Source: DTWD01 sp963662965 (GTDB lineage: Bacteria; Acidobacteriota; Vicinamibacteria; Vicinamibacterales; UBA8438). From it: a stretch of 64,000 nt of DNA. Position numbers and translations under genes: made by a program. The notes under the pieces were generated by a model that was given only the letters and a program-made list of their open reading frames with translations, ran no database searches and had not been told where the DNA came from. The DNA lies in assembly GCA_963662965.1 (NCBI GenBank), contig OY759970.1, forward strand, positions 1,736,001 to 1,800,000, in the 5' to 3' direction. Positions 34,441-46,401 of the stretch are shown here, piece by piece (position 1 is the stretch's first letter; each line of letters opens with the position of its first letter).

Positions 34441-35976
34441 ATGAGGCGAGCACCCCGTCGCCGTGCATCCATACCTCAGAACTTGACGACACCCACATCG
34501 CTTCAACCGACGCTCGAAGAACCGCGAGATCCGCTTCCCGAAATCACGCTCGAGCAACTGCCAGACCCGCTGCGGGCGGCGGCCGGACGTCCCGGCTGGA
34601 CGACGTTGATGCCGGTGCAGGCCCGGGCGATCCCGTATCTGCTGGCCGGCCGCGACATGGTCATTCAGGCCAGAACTGGGAGCGGGAAGACGGCGGCGTT
34701 TCTGCTCCCGATGCTCGAACGGCTCGACCGGACGGCCGACCGAACGCAAGCGCTCGTGCTGGTGCCGACGCGCGAATTGTGCCGGCAGGTGCAGCAGGAT
34801 GCCGAGATGCTGTGGCGCGATAGCGGGTTCCGCACCGTCGCCGTCTATGGTGGCGTCGGGTACGGCCCGCAGATCGACGCGCTCAAAGCAGGTGCCCATC
34901 TCGTGGTGGCCACCCCGGGGCGAGCCCTCGACCACCTGTTGCGGGGTACGTTCTCGCTCAAGCATTTGTCGATGCTCGTCTTCGACGAGGCCGACCGGAT
35001 GCTGTCGATGGGTTTCTACCCCGACATGAAAGAGGTGCAGTCGTACCTGCCGGGCGGGCCGATCCACGTCTGTATGTTCTCGGCGACGTTTCCGGCGTCG
35101 GTCATGCGCACCGCGCGCGAGTTCATCACCGAGCCGGAGCTGCTGACGCTCAGCCGCGACCACGTCCATGTCACCGATACCGAGCACATTTTCTACCTCG
35201 TACCGCCGATGGAGAAGGACCGGGCGCTCGTACGGATCATCGAGGTCGAGAACCCGGCATCGGCGTTCATCTTCTGCAACACGAAGGCGAACGTCCACTA
35301 CATCACCGTGGTGCTCCAACGCTTCGGGTATGACGCCGACGAGCTGAGCGCCGATCGGTCGCAAGCCGACCGCGAGAGCATTCTCAAGCGCGTGCGCGAA
35401 CGCAAACTCCGCTTTCTGGTGGCAACCGATGTCGCGTCACGCGGACTCGACATCCCCGATCTGTCGCACGTCATCCAGTACGAGCCGCCGGAAGATCCCG
35501 AAGACTACATCCACCGGGCCGGCCGGACCGGCCGAGCCGGCGCATCGGGTATCGCGCTGTCGCTCGTCAGCGAGGCCGAGACGCTCGAAATCGACCAAAT
35601 CGCCAAGCGCTACAGCGTCGAGTTCCAACAGCGTCCCGTGCCGACCGACGACGATGTGGCGACCATCGTCGCCGAGCGGGTAACGGCGCTGCTCGAAGCG
35701 CGATTCCGCGATCGGGACCGCCTGAAGGCCGAGCGGAGCCAACGATTCGTGGCGCTCGCCCGGTCGCTCGCCGAGAACGCCGACGAATCACAAGTGATCG
35801 CGATGTTACTCGACGACTATTACCAGCAGACGCTCCACGCGCCGCCGGAGGAGCCGCCGCCCCCCACGACGATAACGCCGAAGTCGTTACCCAGGTACGG
35901 TGCTCAGTCGGAGGGGGCGGGCCGACGGCGGCCACGGGGTGGCGGCGGCCGTAAGTCGTCTCGCCCGCGGCGGTAG
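34441..35976 (+). CDS. DEAD-box ATP-dependent RNA helicase
   Basis: 511 residues from ATG 34441. All helicase motifs are visible: LMPVQARAIPYLL (Q motif), ARTGSGKTAAFLLP (I), VPTRELC (Ia), VATPGRALDHLL, VFDEADRMLSMGF (II), MFSATFP (III), FIFCNTKANV (IV), VATDVASRGLDIPD (V) and IHRAGRTGRAG (VI). The C-terminus is Arg/Gly-rich (GRRRPRGGGGRKSSRPRR), typical for RNA binding. It acts in RNA unwinding, such as ribosome assembly or mRNA decay. Confidence 0.96.
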   Translation: MRRAPRRRASIPQNLTTPTSLQPTLEEPRDPLPEITLEQLPDPLRAAAGRPGWTTLMPVQARAIPYLLAGRDMVIQARTGSGKTAAFLLPMLERLDRTADRTQALVLVPTRELCRQVQQDAEMLWRDSGFRTVAVYGGVGYGPQIDALKAGAHLVVATPGRALDHLLRGTFSLKHLSMLVFDEADRMLSMGFYPDMKEVQSYLPGGPIHVCMFSATFPASVMRTAREFITEPELLTLSRDHVHVTDTEHIFYLVPPMEKDRALVRIIEVENPASAFIFCNTKANVHYITVVLQRFGYDADELSADRSQADRESILKRVRERKLRFLVATDVASRGLDIPDLSHVIQYEPPEDPEDYIHRAGRTGRAGASGIALSLVSEAETLEIDQIAKRYSVEFQQRPVPTDDDVATIVAERVTALLEARFRDRDRLKAERSQRFVALARSLAENADESQVIAMLLDDYYQQTLHAPPEEPPPPTTITPKSLPRYGAQSEGAGRRRPRGGGGRKSSRPRR

Positions 35977-36003
35977 AATTGAGGAATCAGAAGGAGGCTC
36001 TCG

Positions 36004-37503
<1,500 letters not shown>

Positions 37504-37506
<3 letters not shown>

Positions 37507-37665
37507 TCCCAGAACTCACTTGGATTGACGCCGCTGGCTTGTGCTGAACGACGAGGGCGGCGTTGCTCCTCAGTCATGTGGGCCCACCACACTCCCTCGT
37601 CGCGCTTGGCCCTCGCCGCCCCGCCCGGCGCCAGACGCCGCCAACCCAAGTGAGTTCTGGGATTA
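37504..37665. repeat. Structured palindromic element, copy 1
   Basis: 162 bp. Outer arms are a perfect 20-bp inverted repeat, 37504-37523 and 37646-37665. Inside, gttgctcctcagtca (37562-37576) and ctccctcgtcgcgc (37592-37605) flank a hairpin tgtgg-gccca-ccaca. A further stem pairs cgagggc (37552-37558) with gccctcg (37609-37615). The element at 62655-62822 has the same two motifs at the same spacing but different stems that still pair. It lies exactly between convergent genes and includes the ahcY stop codon, so it may also end transcription from both sides. Confidence 0.85.
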
Positions 37666-37669
37666 GGTC

Positions 37670-38671
37670 CTAGACGGGGCGGTCTTCACGAAGTTCCGTG
37701 TCGGATACTTCGGCGGTCGTCCCCAGGTCGCGGCGACTGTGTGGTTCACCCGTCTGTACGGGTGCGGTGAGCGTGACTCGGGTCCCGCCGCCAGGTTCAG
37801 AGTCGATATGCAGGTGGCCACCGAGACGATCCAGCCGTTCGCCGATGCTCATGAGACCGAATCCGTTAGGTGCGTCCGGGGTGCCGGACAGCTGAGTGAT
37901 GTCGAATCCGACCCCGTCGTCTTCGATTTGACCTCGCACCACGTCGTCGTCTCGGCTCAGCGTGATTCGGACCCGTCGCGCCTTTGCGTGCTTCGTGACA
38001 TTCCGCAGTAACTCGTGAATCGCCTGGTACGGCGTGGTCCGTATGTCTCTGCTCAGCGGCTTGGGCTGCCCATCGTCAGTGAATTCGCACACGATGCCGT
38101 GGCGTTCGCAGAAGCGGGTAGCAACCCATTTGACCGCCGACTCGAGCCCAACCTCATAGAGAAGGGGCGGGGGGCTCAAGTCGGAGAGCACCGATCGCGA
38201 ATCCGAAATGCTCTGGTCGACGATGGCGCGGGTCTCATCCACCTGGGCGCGCTGCGCGCTCGATGCCGCCGCACCCCGCAACCTGCCCAAGCGCGGATAG
38301 CGGCCGCAGCGAGGAATTGGAGCACTCCGTCGTGGAGTTCCGCCGCGAGACGCTCCCGCTCCGTTTCTTCGAGCATCGACGGGGCGAGGGTCATCGACTG
38401 AAGCCGCGCGGTGCGCTCCGCGACGAGTCGCTCGAGCTCCTGGTTGAGCTGCGTCACTCTCGCCTCTGCTTCCTTCAGGTCTTCCACGACGTTGAGAAAC
38501 GCCCGCCGAGACCGCTCCAACCGTACGTTCTGGACCTCTTCGAGACCACCGTACGTTCTGGACCTCCAACTCTTCGACCCGACGCACCAACTGACGAATA
38601 GACTCATCCGAGTAGTCCGGTGTCTCGATCTTCTGTCCGCGCTCGCGTGCGGTCGTCGGGGTCTTAGTCAT
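37670..38671 (-). pseudogene. Histidine kinase (LHDGVLQ type), frameshifted
   Basis: Starts MTKTPTTARERGQKIETPDY and a coiled coil. A 28-bp tandem duplication (38521-38548 repeated from 38549) shifts the frame; the lost frame holds EDLKEAEARVTQLNQELERL and the phospho-acceptor box ERLAAELHDGVLQFLAAAA. A second shift about 38275 returns to the first frame for DETRAIVDQSISDSRSVLSD and an HATPase domain (HELLRNVTKHAKA, EDDGVGFDI, GFGLMSIGERL). Without the duplication it would be a NarL-type sensor kinase. It overlaps the PAS gene by eight bases. Confidence 0.8.
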
Positions 38672-39161
38672 GCTTGCTGAGTTGAGCTTTGAGTCGTCGA
38701 TTTTGGTCCTTGAGATCTACCATCCGAAGCTCTCGATCGACCATCGCTTCATTGGCGATCTCCAGTTCTCGAATCTTCGCCCGCAACAGTTCCTCTGCCT
38801 CTTTGAGAGCGGTGACATCGAGATCGATGCCGAACCAGTTCGTGATGTTGCCGGACTCGTCTCTCACTGGCACCCCGACGAACGAGACGTGCTTGTATGA
38901 GCCATCCTTCGCCACGAACCGACATTCGCCCTCGTAGGGTGCACCTTCACTGTATGCCTGCTTCCATTTCGCGAGCTGCCCGGGCGCGTCGTCTGGGTGT
39001 AGAGACTCCGCCCAAGCTCGGTTCAGGAAGGTGACATCCCCGTCTAAATTCCCCACCCATGTCACGTGCGGGATCGCCTCAATGATGGCATGGCAAACCT
39101 CCTCGCTCGTGTCGAGCGGGTCGTCCTCTGTCTTGTTCGCCACGATTCCAACCCTCCGCAC
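38664..39161 (-). pseudogene. PAS-domain sensor fragment
   Basis: 165 residues: one PAS domain (AIIEAIPHVTWVGNLDGDVT, then ESLHPDDAPGQLAKWKQAYS and GVPVRDESGNITNWFGIDLD) followed by a coiled coil. About 20 residues normally present between FLNRAW and the HPDD motif are missing, an internal deletion that keeps the frame. The protein ends inside the start of the histidine kinase gene, so together they may once have formed a sensor pair. Listed as damaged, but the frame is open and it could be made. Confidence 0.55.
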
Positions 39162-39248
39162 TCCACGCCGTTGGCAAGACCGAGCAAGCCGCGGACATCG
39201 ATATTGCCCGTATACGACGACTCCACGGCTTCGATCCCCCGTCGGACG

Positions 39249-41563
39249 TCAGGTGGGCTGGACCGGCTCCGGCGACGGGACCGAGCCGTCGTCGTCTTCA
39301 GGTGGCTCGGTCGGCGTGTCGGCGTCGCCTTCGACGTGGAGGGGCACGTCTCCGCGTGCGGCGACCATCGCGACGATCGGAAGGGCACCGAGACGCTCAG
39401 AGAACGCCTGTCCATTGGGGTCGCGCAACGCCATGCCTTCGATTCGAAGCGGGACGAAGACGATCGAGGCATCGGCCGAGGGCTGGTAGGTCGCGATCTC
39501 CTCCCCGGTCACCACTTGCACCTCGGCGTCGATGCGTAGCTCGTCGAGTCGGGTCGTGAGGTCTGCGTCGGTCCGCGTGGTCGCGGTCGGCGGCGCCGGA
39601 ACGACGACCCGGAGCGTCGCTTCGTCCCACTCCTCCGTGCGGGTCATCAGGTACGCGAACAGCAGGCACAGCCGGGACGAATCGTCGTCAAACCACCAGA
39701 CATCAATGCGGCGGGCATCCGGCGGGGTGTCGGCCAGGCGCGTCCATTCACCCGTTTCGGCGTCGAGCACGACGACATGCTGTCCGATGCGCGCCGCCCG
39801 CCCGAGCAGCCGGCCGTACCAGAGCGACAGGTTTTGCGATCCTGCTTCGGACTGTCCGTCCAACCAATTCAACAAGACGGTGTTGGCGCGAATCGGACCG
39901 ATCCCCCACGTTTGGAGCAGGGTGGTTGCGGCGATACGCAGGTCGGCCGCCGCCACCACCAAGGGAAAGGCGTCGAGCCGATGCGACTCGAGGTCGTCGC
40001 GAAGCGCGGCCTCGGCCGCTTCACGCGCCTCCCGTGTTGCCGGTGAGGCGCCGTCACCCGCGATCATTTGCACCGCGGTGACCATGCCGGAGCCGCCGGC
40101 GATCCAGCTGGCGACGCGGAGTACTCGCTCGCGACGCGTGTCGCTCGCGGTAAAGGCAAGGATGTGCGGTTGCCAGTCGGACGGGCGCTCCGCGCCGCTG
40201 CCGAGCGCGTCCAACTCTCGGAGCCCATCCTTGACCTGGCGAAACCGATAGGCCTGGCGGCTGTCGGCCCAGCGCACCGGTATCGCGGTGCGGCGCAGGT
40301 ACTGGTAGAAAACACCCAACACCGCCACCGCCACCGCGCTCGCCATCGGATCGATCATCAGCATGACGAAGCCGCACAGGGCGGTTCCGCCGAGGCTGGC
40401 TCTGGTGTGAAAGAAGCGAAATCGTGGCCGGAAGGATGGCGATGCGCCGTGTGCTTCGACGTAGGTCGCGTAGTTGAGAAGGCCGTACGACACGAGAAAG
40501 AACATCGACACGACGGCGGCGATGGTGTTGAGATTGCCGGCCGCGATCGTCACCAGCGCGATGACCCCGGTCAGGACGACGCCGCGGCGCGGGTTGCCGC
40601 GCGGACCGCGGCCGACGGCGAACGGCGACAGCCACGAGAAGAGGCGATCGCCGGCCAGCGCCTGAAGAATCCTCGGCGCACCGAGGAACGACGCCAAGGC
40701 GGAGACAACGTCGCGGCCAACACGCCGGTGTCGATGAGCCACGGCACCGCCGCCACGCGTTTGAGCGCGTCGTAGTCATCGCGAAGTGCTGTCAACGGAA
40801 GCGAGGCGGCCAGCGCGATCATCGCGGCGACATAGACGACCGTCGCGACACCGACGGCGAGAAAGGTGCCGCGGGGGAGGCTTTCGGCGGGGTTCTTGAG
40901 GTCGCCGGACATGCTGACGCCTTGCGTGAACCCTGTCACCGCCGGGAAGAAAATCGCGAAGATGATCCAGAACCCGGATGCGTCGTCGCCCGCCGACCAG
41001 GCCGCGTCGAGCGCCGCTCCGTCCCACGTTGCGTTCGCACCGATAAAGAACGACGCCAGCGCCGCCACCAAGATCAGCATGATGCCGAACTGAAAACGGG
41101 TCGCCAGGTCGGCGCCGGCGTAGGCGAGGACGAAGAGCGCCGCGGAGGCGATGGCGGCCGCAAGCTGGACGGTCTGCTCCGTCCCGCCCGCGAGTGAGAC
41201 GTACGCTTCGCCGAATCCGATGCAGTAGAACGCGACCGAGATCGCTTGGGCGACGTAGAGGATCAAGCCGAGCGCACCGCCGTACTCGACGCCGAGGCTG
41301 CGCGAGATCAAGTAGTAGTCGCCGCCGCCGCGCACCTTCCGGTTGGTGGCGATCGCCGACAGCGACAGGCTGGTGAGGACGGAGATGAGGGTTGCCAGCG
41401 CGAGCATCAGAAGCGCCCGGGTGAGGCCGGCGCTCCCAACCACGTAGCCGAGGCGACGAAAGAGGATGATGCCGAGGATCGTCAGGACGCTGGGGGTGAA
41501 GACTCCCCCGAATGTCCCGAGCCCTGAGACACGGCCGCCAGCGGGCCGCACCACGTCTGCCAC
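39249..41563 (-). pseudogene. Amino acid/cation-chloride permease (APC/SLC12-like), frameshifted
   Basis: About 770 residues in two frames. The N-terminal half has TFGGVFTPSVLTILGIILF and many membrane segments, as in SLC12-like APC transporters. Near 40705 one base is missing after GVLAATLS; the next frame continues SALASFLGAPRILQALAGDR, more membrane segments, and a long soluble C-terminal domain typical of this family. The join is seamless, so it may be a single-base assembly error. Ions or amino acids carried are unknown. Confidence 0.75.
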
Positions 41564-41689
41564 GCGCCGAATCTCTCATCGAGTGTGCTCCCACGTCAAT
41601 CCTTGGACGGAAACGGCCTGTATTATTTATAGTTGACCGGTCATCTATTTATAGACTGTGTGAATATCTCCTTCGACCCCAGTGTCGAA

Positions 41690-41770
41690 TCTCAGGCGCT
41701 TCCCCCAGACCCCCTCGCTCGCTCACTCGTGGGGACCCAGAAAGCCCCACTCCGTTTCGCTCCCGCCACA
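41690..41770. repeat. Intergenic repeat, variant B copy 2
   Basis: ccccctcgctcgctcactcg and the following tggggacccagaaagcccca are the reverse complement of the central part of the repeat at 1209-1360, including cagaccccctcgctcgct. It precedes a family A copy and the DASS transporter gene. Confidence 0.55.
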
Positions 41771-41804
41771 GTGCAGCACCGACCGATGTGGCACCGTACG
41801 ATCA

Positions 41805-41906
41805 GGGCGCGCACAGCGCGCCCCTGGGCCGCGGAGTGGGGCGTGGGGGCCCCCCGCGAACGGCCGCGACGGGGTTTGGGGCAGCCAGCCCCGACTAGAC
41901 TACCCT
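41805..41906. repeat. Intergenic nested palindrome, family A copy 4
   Basis: gggcgcgcacagcgcgcccc, ggccgc…gcggcc-like main stem (ggccgcggag with gaacggccgcg), and ggggcagccagccccg at the end. It ends six bases before the start of the transporter gene, so the gene must be expressed through or from it. Confidence 0.7.
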
Positions 41907-41911
41907 CGCTG

Positions 41912-43387
41912 ATGCCTTCTGTCCCTCGGTCAAGCTGGCCCGTCTCCGAGACGGGTCGTGCCTGGACGGTCGTGGTCGCCGTCCTCGTCATGCTCGGCGT
42001 CAACGCGCTCCCGGAACCGGCGCCGATCGCGCGTGCGGGCGATTTGATCGCACTGACGGCCGACGGCAAAGCGTGCCTCGCGGTGCTCGCGTTCGCAATC
42101 ACCTTGTGGGTGACCGAGGCGGTCCCGTTCGCGGTGACTGCGCTCTTCGTCCTGCTCTTGATTCCGATGTTCGGGATCGCCGACTACCCGGCAGTGGTGC
42201 AAGCCGGATTCGGCAATCCCTTGATTACGTTCTTTATCGGGGTTCTCTTCTTGTCGACCGGATTCACACAGTCGGGGCTCGGCACCCGGATGGTGCTGCA
42301 TGTGCTCCGCGTCGTCGGCACGCGGACCGACCGCGTCCTGCTCGGGTTTCTCGTCGTCGGCGCGCTCCTCTCGATGTGGATCACCGACATGGCGGTCGCC
42401 GCGCTGCTCTTGCCGCTCGGGGTCGGCGTGCTGCGCGATGCCCAGTTGAAACCGATGGAGAGCAATTTTGGGCGTGCGCTGATGATCGCGTGTGCCTTCG
42501 GTCCGCTGATCGGCGGGATCGGTACGCCGGCCGGAACCGGCGCCAACCTGGCGGCGGTCGGCTACCTCCGTGAGTTGGCTGGCGTGGAGATCACCTTCGC
42601 CCGCTGGATGGCGTACGGCGTCCCGGCGTCGTTGTTGATGATCCCGATCGCGTGGCGGCTCCTGCTGCGCACGTTTCCGCCGGAGCTCGATCGACTCCCG
42701 CTCGCGGCGGCCGACATCGCTTATCGGATCGCCACGCTCGGGAAGCCGAGCCGTCTCGAGATCTGGACGCTCGTGGTGTTCGCCGCGACGATCGGCGTGT
42801 GGCTCACGACCCCGCTGCTCGCCGACCTCACCGGCGGCCTAGTGAATCCGCCGGCGCAAGCGGTAGCGCTCGCCGGCGGACTGCTGCTGTTTCTGCCCGG
42901 CCTGCGCGTGCTTCACTGGAAGGAAGCGCAGCGCGACATGGATTGGGGCGGCGTGATTCTGATCGTCGCCGGCCTGTCGCTCGGGGTGATGGTGTTCGAG
43001 ACCGGTGCGGCGCGATGGCTCGCTCAGCTGATGCTCGGACGGCTGGCCATGGTGCCGCCGATGGTCCAGCCGTTCGTGATCGTGCTCGTGGTCGCCGGCC
43101 TCCACCTGTTGTTCTCGAGCAACACCGTCACCGGGACCATCATCATGCCGATCGTGATCGCCTTGGCGCAGGATCTCGGCCTCGCGGTCTGGGCCGTCGC
43201 CGCGCCCGCCGCCTTCACTTCATCGCTGGCGTTCATTCTGGTGACCGAGAGCCCGACCAACGTGCTGCCCTACTCGGCCGGCTACTTCTCGATTCGGGAC
43301 ATGGCGAAGGTCGGCGTCGTGATGACGGTGGGGGCGGCGGCCTGCGTCACGGTGTCGATTGTCCTCGTCGGGTTTGTCGGCGGCTAG
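41912..43387 (+). CDS. DASS/SLC13-family anion symporter
   Basis: 491 residues from ATG 41912; longer upstream frames run through repeats. About twelve membrane segments are visible. Family marks include WVTEAVPFAVTALFVLLLIP, GNPLITFFIGVLFLSTGFTQ, the GGIGTPAGTGANLAAVGYL loop with the SNT-like substrate motif, and the second repeat FSSNTVTGTIIMPIVIALAQ. It imports dicarboxylates, sulfate or related anions with sodium. No neighbour fixes the substrate. Confidence 0.92.
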   Translation: MPSVPRSSWPVSETGRAWTVVVAVLVMLGVNALPEPAPIARAGDLIALTADGKACLAVLAFAITLWVTEAVPFAVTALFVLLLIPMFGIADYPAVVQAGFGNPLITFFIGVLFLSTGFTQSGLGTRMVLHVLRVVGTRTDRVLLGFLVVGALLSMWITDMAVAALLLPLGVGVLRDAQLKPMESNFGRALMIACAFGPLIGGIGTPAGTGANLAAVGYLRELAGVEITFARWMAYGVPASLLMIPIAWRLLLRTFPPELDRLPLAAADIAYRIATLGKPSRLEIWTLVVFAATIGVWLTTPLLADLTGGLVNPPAQAVALAGGLLLFLPGLRVLHWKEAQRDMDWGGVILIVAGLSLGVMVFETGAARWLAQLMLGRLAMVPPMVQPFVIVLVVAGLHLLFSSNTVTGTIIMPIVIALAQDLGLAVWAVAAPAAFTSSLAFILVTESPTNVLPYSAGYFSIRDMAKVGVVMTVGAAACVTVSIVLVGFVGG

Positions 43388-43471
43388 CCGGCAGCCGCCT
43401 TGCGCGCTATTTTGACGAGGTGTTTTCACGGCCGGCTGATACTCAGCGCGTCTAAGAAAAAGGAGGGCACT

Positions 43472-43762
43472 ATGTTGAGTGCGTTGGATCAAGAGACCAT
43501 TGGTCAACGGCTCGCAGACCGACCGCAGTGGACTCTGGAGAACGGCAAGCTGCGCCAGGAATTCGTTTTTCGCGACTTCGTCGAAGCCTTCGGCTTCATG
43601 ACTCGAGTTGCACTGCTCGCCGAGCGCGCAGACCATCATCCAGAGTGGTCCAACGTCTACAAGCGCGTGGTTATCTTACTGTCGACTCACGAAGTCGGAG
43701 GTATTAGCGACAGGGATTTCCTGCTAGCCGCTGCGATCGACGAGTTGGCCGTGACGGACTAG
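43472..43762 (+). CDS. phhB: Pterin-4a-carbinolamine dehydratase
   Basis: 96 residues from ATG 43472 with AAGGAGGG upstream. The motif ERADHHPEWSNVYKRVVILL and STHEVGGISDRDF carries the catalytic His residues. It dehydrates 4a-hydroxytetrahydropterin for recycling in aromatic hydroxylation. No phenylalanine hydroxylase is nearby, so it may have another role such as in molybdopterin metabolism. The following 160 bases hold no recognised gene. Confidence 0.93.
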   Translation: MLSALDQETIGQRLADRPQWTLENGKLRQEFVFRDFVEAFGFMTRVALLAERADHHPEWSNVYKRVVILLSTHEVGGISDRDFLLAAAIDELAVTD

Positions 43763-43921
43763 ACGCTATGGGGTGGGACCCACTCCAAGTTTGCTCGGCT
43801 TTGGTTAGCGATCTCGTGCTGCATAGCACCCGGATGGTGATCCCGCGGATCCCGCTTCGGACGCAGAGCGAATGGCGGTCCGGGGTCAGGACCCGCCCAC
43901 TGAGAGAAACTGCCTCTGGTG

Positions 43922-44776
43922 TTAGCTGGTCGCGTTGGGTGTGGCGGTCGCGTCGTAGTACGGCGGATCGCCCTTGATCGTCACCCGATACCCGTGTCGC
44001 GTTTCCGGGTAGTAGTCCCAGATCGCCAGATGCTGCGTGCAGCGATTGTCCCAAACCCCAACCGAGTTCGCGCGCCACTGGAAACGGCAGTGGAAATCGG
44101 GTCGAGCGCAGTGCTTGAAGAGGAACGCGAGCAGCGCCTCGCTCTCGGCGGTCGGGAGATCCTTGATCCGCGTCGTGAATCCTTCGTTCACGTAGAGCGC
44201 CTGTCGTCTGGTCACCGGGTGCGTGCGAACCACCGGGTGCTCCGCCGTCGGGTGCTGCATGTCGCGCATGGTCCCGCTCCCGTAGCGGCTGCGGTAGTAC
44301 TGCTCCCCTTCATGCACCGCCGTCAGACACGAGAGCAAACGCTGCATGTGATCCGACAGCCCGTCGTACGCGGCGTACATGTTGGCGAAGAGCGTGTCGC
44401 CGCCCGACGACGGCACCTGCTCGATTCGCAGAATGCTTCCCATCGGCGGTTCGACGTCGCACGAGACGTCCGAGTGCCATAGGTCGCCGGGAACAAACGT
44501 CACCGTGTCGTCGGCATGCACGACCAGGATTTCCGGGTGCTCGGCGTCCTTCGGGGCGGCTGGATGGATGTGCAAGGCACCGAACCGCCGGCCGAGCGCC
44601 TTGTGCTGCTCGAACGTCAACTCCTGGTCGCGAAAGAACAGCACGAGGTGTTTCGCCCACGCCGCTTCGAGATCCGCCAGCGTCTGGTCGTCGAGCGGCT
44701 GCGCGAGGTCGACGCCCGACACTTCGGCCCCGATGATCGGAGAAAGCGGGGCGATTCGCAACGTCATGGTCGGCAT
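43922..44776 (-). CDS. TauD/TfdA-family Fe(II)/2-oxoglutarate dioxygenase
   Basis: 284 residues from ATG 44776 (ATG 44767 also possible). It starts LRIAPLSPIIGAEVSGVDLA as TauD does. The iron ligands are His and Asp in DLWHSDVSC and the distal His in NRCTQHLAIWDY; the 2-oxoglutarate Arg follows in ETRHGYRVTI. It hydroxylates a small substrate such as taurine or an alkyl sulfate; which one cannot be told. It is divergent from the phosphodiesterase gene. Confidence 0.93.
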   Translation of the reverse strand: MPTMTLRIAPLSPIIGAEVSGVDLAQPLDDQTLADLEAAWAKHLVLFFRDQELTFEQHKALGRRFGALHIHPAAPKDAEHPEILVVHADDTVTFVPGDLWHSDVSCDVEPPMGSILRIEQVPSSGGDTLFANMYAAYDGLSDHMQRLLSCLTAVHEGEQYYRSRYGSGTMRDMQHPTAEHPVVRTHPVTRRQALYVNEGFTTRIKDLPTAESEALLAFLFKHCARPDFHCRFQWRANSVGVWDNRCTQHLAIWDYYPETRHGYRVTIKGDPPYYDATATPNATS

Positions 44777-44892
44777 CGTCGGGCAGCAGTCGATGGTACG
44801 GGTGCGGTCGATTATAGAAGAGACCCCCTCCACGCGCCGCCACCGGACGGGGACCCGCGAGACCTGGTGTGCCGCTGCTATACTGCGGCCCG

Positions 44893-46401
44893 ATGCGCGG
44901 GTGCGTCTGGCTGGCGGCGACACTCGGTCTGACCCTCGCCTGCGGGACGGCGCCCCCGGTTCAAAGCCCGGATGGCGTCGGCGGCGCCACCGCGCGCCGA
45001 CATCTGCTGGTGGTCATCGACGGCCTGCGGCCCGACTACGTCACGTCGGGGCTGATGCCGAATCTCCACGCGATCGGCGCGCGCGGTGTCGTCTTCACCG
45101 ATCACCACTCCGTCTATCCGACGGTGACCCGCGTCAACGCCGCGTCGATCTCGACCGGGGCGTATCCCGAGTCGCACGGCTTGCTCGGCAACGCGGTCTA
45201 TTTTCCGAGCACCAACGCAAGCACATTCTTGAGCACGGCCGACCGGGCGAACCTCATGCGCATCGAAGGCGCCGCGTCCGACCGGCTCCTCACGGCGCCG
45301 ACACTTGGAGAACGACTGCAGGAGAACGGCCACCGACTGCTCGTCGTGAGTGCCGGATCGAGCGGATCGTCTTATCTGCTAAACCACACCGTCGCGGGCG
45401 GCGGCATCATTCACTACGACTACACGCTTCCGGTGGCGCTGGGTCAAGCCGTGCGACGTCGGCTCGGGCCCCCACCACCGGCCGCGACGCCCAACCAGGC
45501 GCGCAATCGGTATGCCGTCGATGCCTTCCTCGAGATTGGGCTCGACCGTGTCGACCCGGCGGTCACCGTGCTGTGGCTGAGCGATCCCGACACCACCGCG
45601 CATGCCCACGGGATCGGCCATCCGACGTCTGTGGCCGCGTTGCGCGCGGTCGACGCTGAGGTTGCGCGGATCGCGCAGCACCTCGAGCGCGTCGGTCGTC
45701 TCGAGGAGTTCAACATCTGGATCACGTCGGACCACGGGTTCTCGACGTATACTGGCGGGCTGGATCTCGACGCGCTGCTCGCGCCGTACAGCGATACCCT
45801 CGCGGACGGATCGCCGCGTGTCGTCGGCGGGGCCGGCGCGATCTACGTTCGCGACGGCAGCGCGGAGACCGTCGCCGACATCGTCTCGGCGCTTCAGCGA
45901 TCGGAACAGGTCGGCGCGATCTTCACCCGCGATGGCCGATTGCCAGGCACACTACCGTTCGACCTCATCCGGTGGAATCATGTCCGAGCCGCCGACATCC
46001 TCTACTCCCCGGCCTGGACCGACGAGACGAATGCGCACGGCTACCGCGGAACGTCAGCATCACGGGGGACGGCCGGTCATGGAAGCGCGAGCCCGTACGA
46101 CATCCACGGCACGCTGATCGCCGTCGGGCCCGACCTGCGGTCGGGTGTTGAGGTCAGCCAGCCGACGTCAAACGTCGACTTCGCGCCGACGTTCCTGACG
46201 ATGCTGGGGCTGACGCCGTGGCCATCAATGCAGGGGCGTGTCTTGCGCGAGGCGCTTGCGGGGACCGACGACCCGGTGTTCGATCAGACTCCCGACGCGC
46301 ATACGTCGCAGACGCCGGACGGCCGCTACCGAGTCACCGCTCGTACTTCGCGGCTCCGCAAGTACCGCTATTTCGACTCGGCCACGGCCGAGCGGCGGTA
46401 G
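44893..46401 (+). CDS. Alkaline phosphatase superfamily phosphodiesterase lipoprotein
   Basis: 502 residues from ATG 44893. A lipoprotein signal ends at LTLAC. The type I phosphodiesterase/nucleotide pyrophosphatase fold is shown by LLVVIDGLRPDYVTSGLMPN, the nucleophile Thr in YPTVTRVNAASISTG, metal ligands in SDPDTTAHAHG and WITSDHGFSTY, and the final GTAGHGSASPYDIHG. It hydrolyses phosphodiester or pyrophosphate bonds outside the cytoplasm. A palindromic repeat begins at the stop. Confidence 0.92.
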   Translation: MRGCVWLAATLGLTLACGTAPPVQSPDGVGGATARRHLLVVIDGLRPDYVTSGLMPNLHAIGARGVVFTDHHSVYPTVTRVNAASISTGAYPESHGLLGNAVYFPSTNASTFLSTADRANLMRIEGAASDRLLTAPTLGERLQENGHRLLVVSAGSSGSSYLLNHTVAGGGIIHYDYTLPVALGQAVRRRLGPPPPAATPNQARNRYAVDAFLEIGLDRVDPAVTVLWLSDPDTTAHAHGIGHPTSVAALRAVDAEVARIAQHLERVGRLEEFNIWITSDHGFSTYTGGLDLDALLAPYSDTLADGSPRVVGGAGAIYVRDGSAETVADIVSALQRSEQVGAIFTRDGRLPGTLPFDLIRWNHVRAADILYSPAWTDETNAHGYRGTSASRGTAGHGSASPYDIHGTLIAVGPDLRSGVEVSQPTSNVDFAPTFLTMLGLTPWPSMQGRVLREALAGTDDPVFDQTPDAHTSQTPDGRYRVTARTSRLRKYRYFDSATAERR

